Under the pieces are notes generated by a model that worked only from the letters and a program-made list of their open reading frames with translations, had not been told where the DNA came from and did not search any database. A DNA stretch of 64,000 bases from Roseovarius albus (GTDB taxonomy: Bacteria; Pseudomonadota; Alphaproteobacteria; Rhodobacterales; Rhodobacteraceae), in the NCBI RefSeq assembly GCF_900172335.1, contig NZ_FWFX01000001.1:485254-549253 (forward strand). Direction: 5' to 3'. The translations under genes were made by a program, and so were the position numbers. Positions within the stretch are counted from its first letter, which is position 1. Each line of letters opens with the position of its first letter. Of the stretch, positions 61,505 to 64,000 are shown in pieces.

Positions 61505-62083
61505 ATGGCGAAAGAGACCAAGGCACAAAAGAAAGCCAAAACGAAGGACGTGGAGAAGTCCAATCGTCTCGAGAGCTCGGTCGGTCTTTCGATGTCGGGC
61601 AACCCGAAGGACGGACACATGGCCCTAATGGAGCACGAGGATGCGCTGAAAACGATTTTTGGAACAGACATGCCGGAGCTTGCGGAAGATCTTCTCAAGC
61701 ATTGCCTGAAGGTTCTGAGGTACGAAGAGGCCAGTGATGAAAATGCGGCCAATGATGAGCGGCGGTTCATGGTTGCAGCTGTTGCTGACATGAAGCCAAG
61801 GGATGCCTTTGAGCGTCTCTTGTCTGTGCAGATGGCAGCCACCCATGTTGCGGTGGTGCGATCTGCAAGGTGGCTGGCCAATGCGGATCAGCTCGAACAG
61901 GCGAAGGCGCATTACTCAGGTTATACCAAACTTGCGCGCGCTTATGTGTCCCAGATGGAGGCGCTGCGAAAACATCGAAACGGCGGCAAGCAGACCGTGA
62001 CAGTCCAGCACGTCAATGTGGAAGACGGCGGCCAGGCGATTGTCGGAAACGTCGACCGGGGGAGAGGCCAAGATGAAAAGTGA
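61505..62083 (+). CDS. Unknown element protein, conserved in alphaproteobacterial mobile DNA
   Basis: 192 residues. A lysine-rich N-terminus, a helical middle (DAFERLLSVQMAATHVAVVRSARWLANADQLEQA) and a C-terminal TVTVQHVNVEDGGQAIVGNV motif. I have seen this ending paired with a small Cys/His-rich protein in other alphaproteobacterial elements, as here. GAGGAAAGG upstream of ATG supports the start. Function unknown; it is the second module after the rep gene. Confidence 0.55.
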   Translation: MAKETKAQKKAKTKDVEKSNRLESSVGLSMSGNPKDGHMALMEHEDALKTIFGTDMPELAEDLLKHCLKVLRYEEASDENAANDERRFMVAAVADMKPRDAFERLLSVQMAATHVAVVRSARWLANADQLEQAKAHYSGYTKLARAYVSQMEALRKHRNGGKQTVTVQHVNVEDGGQAIVGNVDRGRGQDEK

Positions 62084-62333
62084 CACCAACCCCATGCAAA
62101 GCGCTCATGCGGCCCCAAGATGCACGGCACGGTGCAAACGCACGGGTCTTCCTTGTAAGAACCCTGCGGTGCGGGGATGGACGGTCTGCCGTATGCATGG
62201 CGCGGGTGGTGGGCATGGTGCCGGGCAGGAAAACCCAGCCTATCGGCATGGAATGAGGACGCGGGAGTGGAAAAGAATTCGAGGTGAGGTGCACGCGTTG
62301 CTCCAAGAAAGTTTGAAACTGAAGCAAAAATAA
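62073..62333 (+). CDS. Small Cys/His-rich protein of mobile elements
   Basis: 86 residues from ATG 62073, overlapping the previous gene by 11 bases, with GGGGAGAGG upstream. The pattern RCTARCKRTGLPCKNPAVRG and CRMHGAGG gives four Cys and one His, a probable zinc knuckle, followed by HGMRTREW. The longer open frame from 62016 is not used. Same pairing with the 192-residue protein is seen in other elements, as far as I recall; function unknown. Confidence 0.6.
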   Translation: MKSDTNPMQSAHAAPRCTARCKRTGLPCKNPAVRGWTVCRMHGAGGGHGAGQENPAYRHGMRTREWKRIRGEVHALLQESLKLKQK

Positions 62334-62370
62334 CTTGCGTCAAACGTATGATGTTCTCTAATTGTTCCGA

Positions 62371-62652
62371 ATGAGATCTCGAAGCAGAAGCCGTTTGAAA
62401 AACAATGCAGAACGTAAGTTTCCGGTCCGGGTTCGAGTGAAATGCCCCGAGACAGGATACGGTTTGCAATACGACGAAATTTACTGTTGGCTGCAACGAG
62501 AAGTTGGAGCGGGTAATTATGTCTGGACAAGCGACAATCAGCCTGGGTTTGACGCCTCAGCAATTTTTCTCCGGAATTTGGATGATGCCAAAGGATTGGT
62601 CGAGAGGTTCGAGCTGGAATTACTCTATTTAAAAGAACAAGTTCTAGTTTAG
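62371..62652 (+). CDS. Unknown small protein
   Basis: 93 residues from ATG 62371 (a TTG at 62362 is also open). The start is basic (RSRSRSRLKNNAERKF). The remainder (CPETGYGLQYDEIYCWLQREVG) is mixed. No motif recognised. It may be the last gene of the element. Confidence 0.4.
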   Translation: MRSRSRSRLKNNAERKFPVRVRVKCPETGYGLQYDEIYCWLQREVGAGNYVWTSDNQPGFDASAIFLRNLDDAKGLVERFELELLYLKEQVLV

Positions 62653-62749
62653 TGTAATCTCGTCAAATGACTGCTTTGTTCGTACCATAGTCATCTGCGA
62701 CCAGCGCAGCTAATGGCGGTAATGAGCCCAAAGCGGACATCGTTTGCGG

Positions 62750-63670
62750 CTAGGATTTTGACAGATTTGTGGACACGTTTCGCGTGACTTTGCTTTGCGT
62801 CAGGGCAATTGCAGCCAAAATGAGCACGCAGGCGACGAACTGAGGCACTGTCAATTTTTCTCCAAACACCAAGATGCTCACAGCAAACATGGTTGGAAGT
62901 TCGATGCTTCCAAAAACCGCAGTTCGCGATGTCCCGATCACGGGGGAGCAAATGGTATAAATCAGTTGTGGAACAAGCGCGGAGACAATTGCCAGTCCTG
63001 CAACAAGAACCCAGACGGTTGCTGTTTGTGGGATGACGTCTTGAGCCTCAGATACGACCATCAGCGGGCAGAGCGCAACCATTGCGCCCAAACTGACCGA
63101 TGCGACCCGTGCGAGCGGAGGAATGCGTGAAAGGCGGTGGACGAGCACGCAAATACCAAACCCGAAACCAAGTGGTGCAGCCAGTGAAACAATTAGAGCT
63201 GGTATTTGACTGGCTGGAACGACTTGCGGATTTCCTGCAATCAAAGCAGCTACGAATATCATAGCTGAGGCGATCAAAGCACGACGGGTGGCGGTGTCAC
63301 CAAACAACAACCACGCCAGAAAGACAGTGAAGACGGGATAGGTCATGTAGAGCACGCCAACGGTAGATGCCGGGGCAACTTCGACGGCAGCGACGTAACC
63401 GATCCAACCTAGCCCCATCGCAGCTCCAGCGGACATGCCCCAACCAACCTCTCGCCAAGCGGAGACCTGTTTGATCAAGACGGGTAACAGAACAAACGCA
63501 GTGATGACGTAGCGAAAGAAAGCAACGGCATGGGGGGCTAGCCCTTGTTCCGTTAAACCACGCGCAAAAAACGGAACAACACCAAAGCAGATTGAGGCGA
63601 ACAACACACCAATTGCAGCCAGTGCATATGACGGCGAGGCACTTGTTCTATGCGAGGTCTGGAGTGTCAT
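62750..63670 (-). CDS. DMT (EamA) family transporter
   Basis: 306 residues with ten membrane helices in two EamA repeats, e.g. LFASICFGVVPFFARGLTEQG, TVGVLYMTYPVFTVFLAWLL and SIELPTMFAVSILVFGEKL. Exporters of this family move small metabolites; the substrate is unknown. ATG 63670 is used; the open frame continues 108 codons upstream with no hydrophobic start and odd composition. It may lie outside the integrated element, which has no clear right end. Confidence 0.82.
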   Translation of the reverse strand: MTLQTSHRTSASPSYALAAIGVLFASICFGVVPFFARGLTEQGLAPHAVAFFRYVITAFVLLPVLIKQVSAWREVGWGMSAGAAMGLGWIGYVAAVEVAPASTVGVLYMTYPVFTVFLAWLLFGDTATRRALIASAMIFVAALIAGNPQVVPASQIPALIVSLAAPLGFGFGICVLVHRLSRIPPLARVASVSLGAMVALCPLMVVSEAQDVIPQTATVWVLVAGLAIVSALVPQLIYTICSPVIGTSRTAVFGSIELPTMFAVSILVFGEKLTVPQFVACVLILAAIALTQSKVTRNVSTNLSKS

Positions 63671-64000
63671 CCGGTTTGCTAACACATTTGCATCCAGCTG
63701 GGTATTGTTGAGTTTTCGAACGGCAGCATTGTCCGCCAACTGTGAGTTCGACCATCTCTCAATTCTGCGCATGCAGCGAAAGTCCTGTGTGGATAGCCCC
63801 TGCATAGCAAGACATTTTTGAAATAATTTTGCACTGGTCAGAAGCAGACGTGTGTCCGGCCTGTTTGCGCGGTGCACGCGGCCGCTGGCCCTGATGGTTT
63901 CCGCAGGCCAAGTCCCATACGGGTTCTCGGACAACAAGGTGTCCTGGACATTCGACGGGGTGTCTTGGTTGGCGGGCTGACTGTGCTCCATCATTTCAAG
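63671..64000. other. Spacer with no confident gene
   Basis: An open minus-strand frame continues upstream of the DMT transporter but its composition (RANRPDTRLLLTSAKLFQKC and similar) does not look like a DMT N-terminus. It may be the tail of another gene or remnant of a mobile element. Nothing else is supported. Confidence 0.3.

Noticed and set aside
1..64000. CRISPR arrays
   Set aside because: No run of regularly spaced identical repeats longer than about 20 bases was found.

Overview
This window is a chromosomal segment of an alphaproteobacterium, most likely a marine member of the Rhodobacteraceae (Roseobacter group). The signs are a permuted two-piece tmRNA with the tag ANNNRAPVALAA, the ATP synthase zeta inhibitor, the tellurite locus trgA-trgB-cysK, an RNase E with a long acidic insert, a bacterial sodium channel, a BCCT betaine transporter and a betaine-homocysteine methyltransferase. 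These assignments rest on reading the protein sequences, not on database searches.

Layout. 0-5 kb: the plsX-rpmF-DUF177 lipid/ribosome cluster, a BamE lipoprotein, an ornithine-lipid acyltransferase (OlsB) and an ABC-F ATPase. 4.5-12 kb: an SDR dehydrogenase under a clear promoter/operator, two membrane or secreted proteins of unknown role, a voltage-gated sodium channel, a DUF3300-DUF2950 pair and decayed sequence with a nuclease-like fragment. 12-16 kb: a CAU tRNA, purM-purN, rnd, a lipoprotein and sufE. 16-19 kb: a three-gene oxidoreductase operon facing an HxlR regulator. 19-28 kb: a metallo-hydrolase, then DUF1638 and corrinoid proteins which, with bmt at 27-28 kb, look like parts of a split methionine synthase; ppc, a radical SAM protein and a GT8 glycosyltransferase lie between them. 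28-35 kb: an MFS transporter, the ATPase zeta inhibitor, purC-purS-purQ and a DctB/DctD-like two-component pair whose regulator lacks the sigma-54 loop. 35-45 kb: rne with a structured leader, tusA, ccdA, a hydrolase-P450 pair, fumC-DUF4169-RHH, sspB and ssrA.

45.1-48.8 kb is an AT-richer accessory segment. One promoter appears to drive a 41-residue membrane or secreted peptide, a 691-residue multi-span membrane protein and a lipoprotein that resembles a type-3 periplasmic solute-binding protein carrying a coiled-coil insert. I do not recognise this three-gene combination. 49-57.6 kb returns to core-like genes: BCCT transporter, PLP enzyme, trgA-trgB-cysK and an MscS-type channel.

57.8-62.7 kb is a mobile element next to a tRNA-Ser gene. 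It has a P4-type integrase, an unknown protein, an AlpA-like DNA-binding protein, a run of overlapping small genes, and a winged-helix protein whose own 3' end holds four copies of a 17-bp dyad repeat. That arrangement resembles the phage lambda O gene with its internal iterons, so this looks like a compact self-replicating satellite-like element. No second att site was seen, so its right boundary is not established. The window ends with a DMT transporter.
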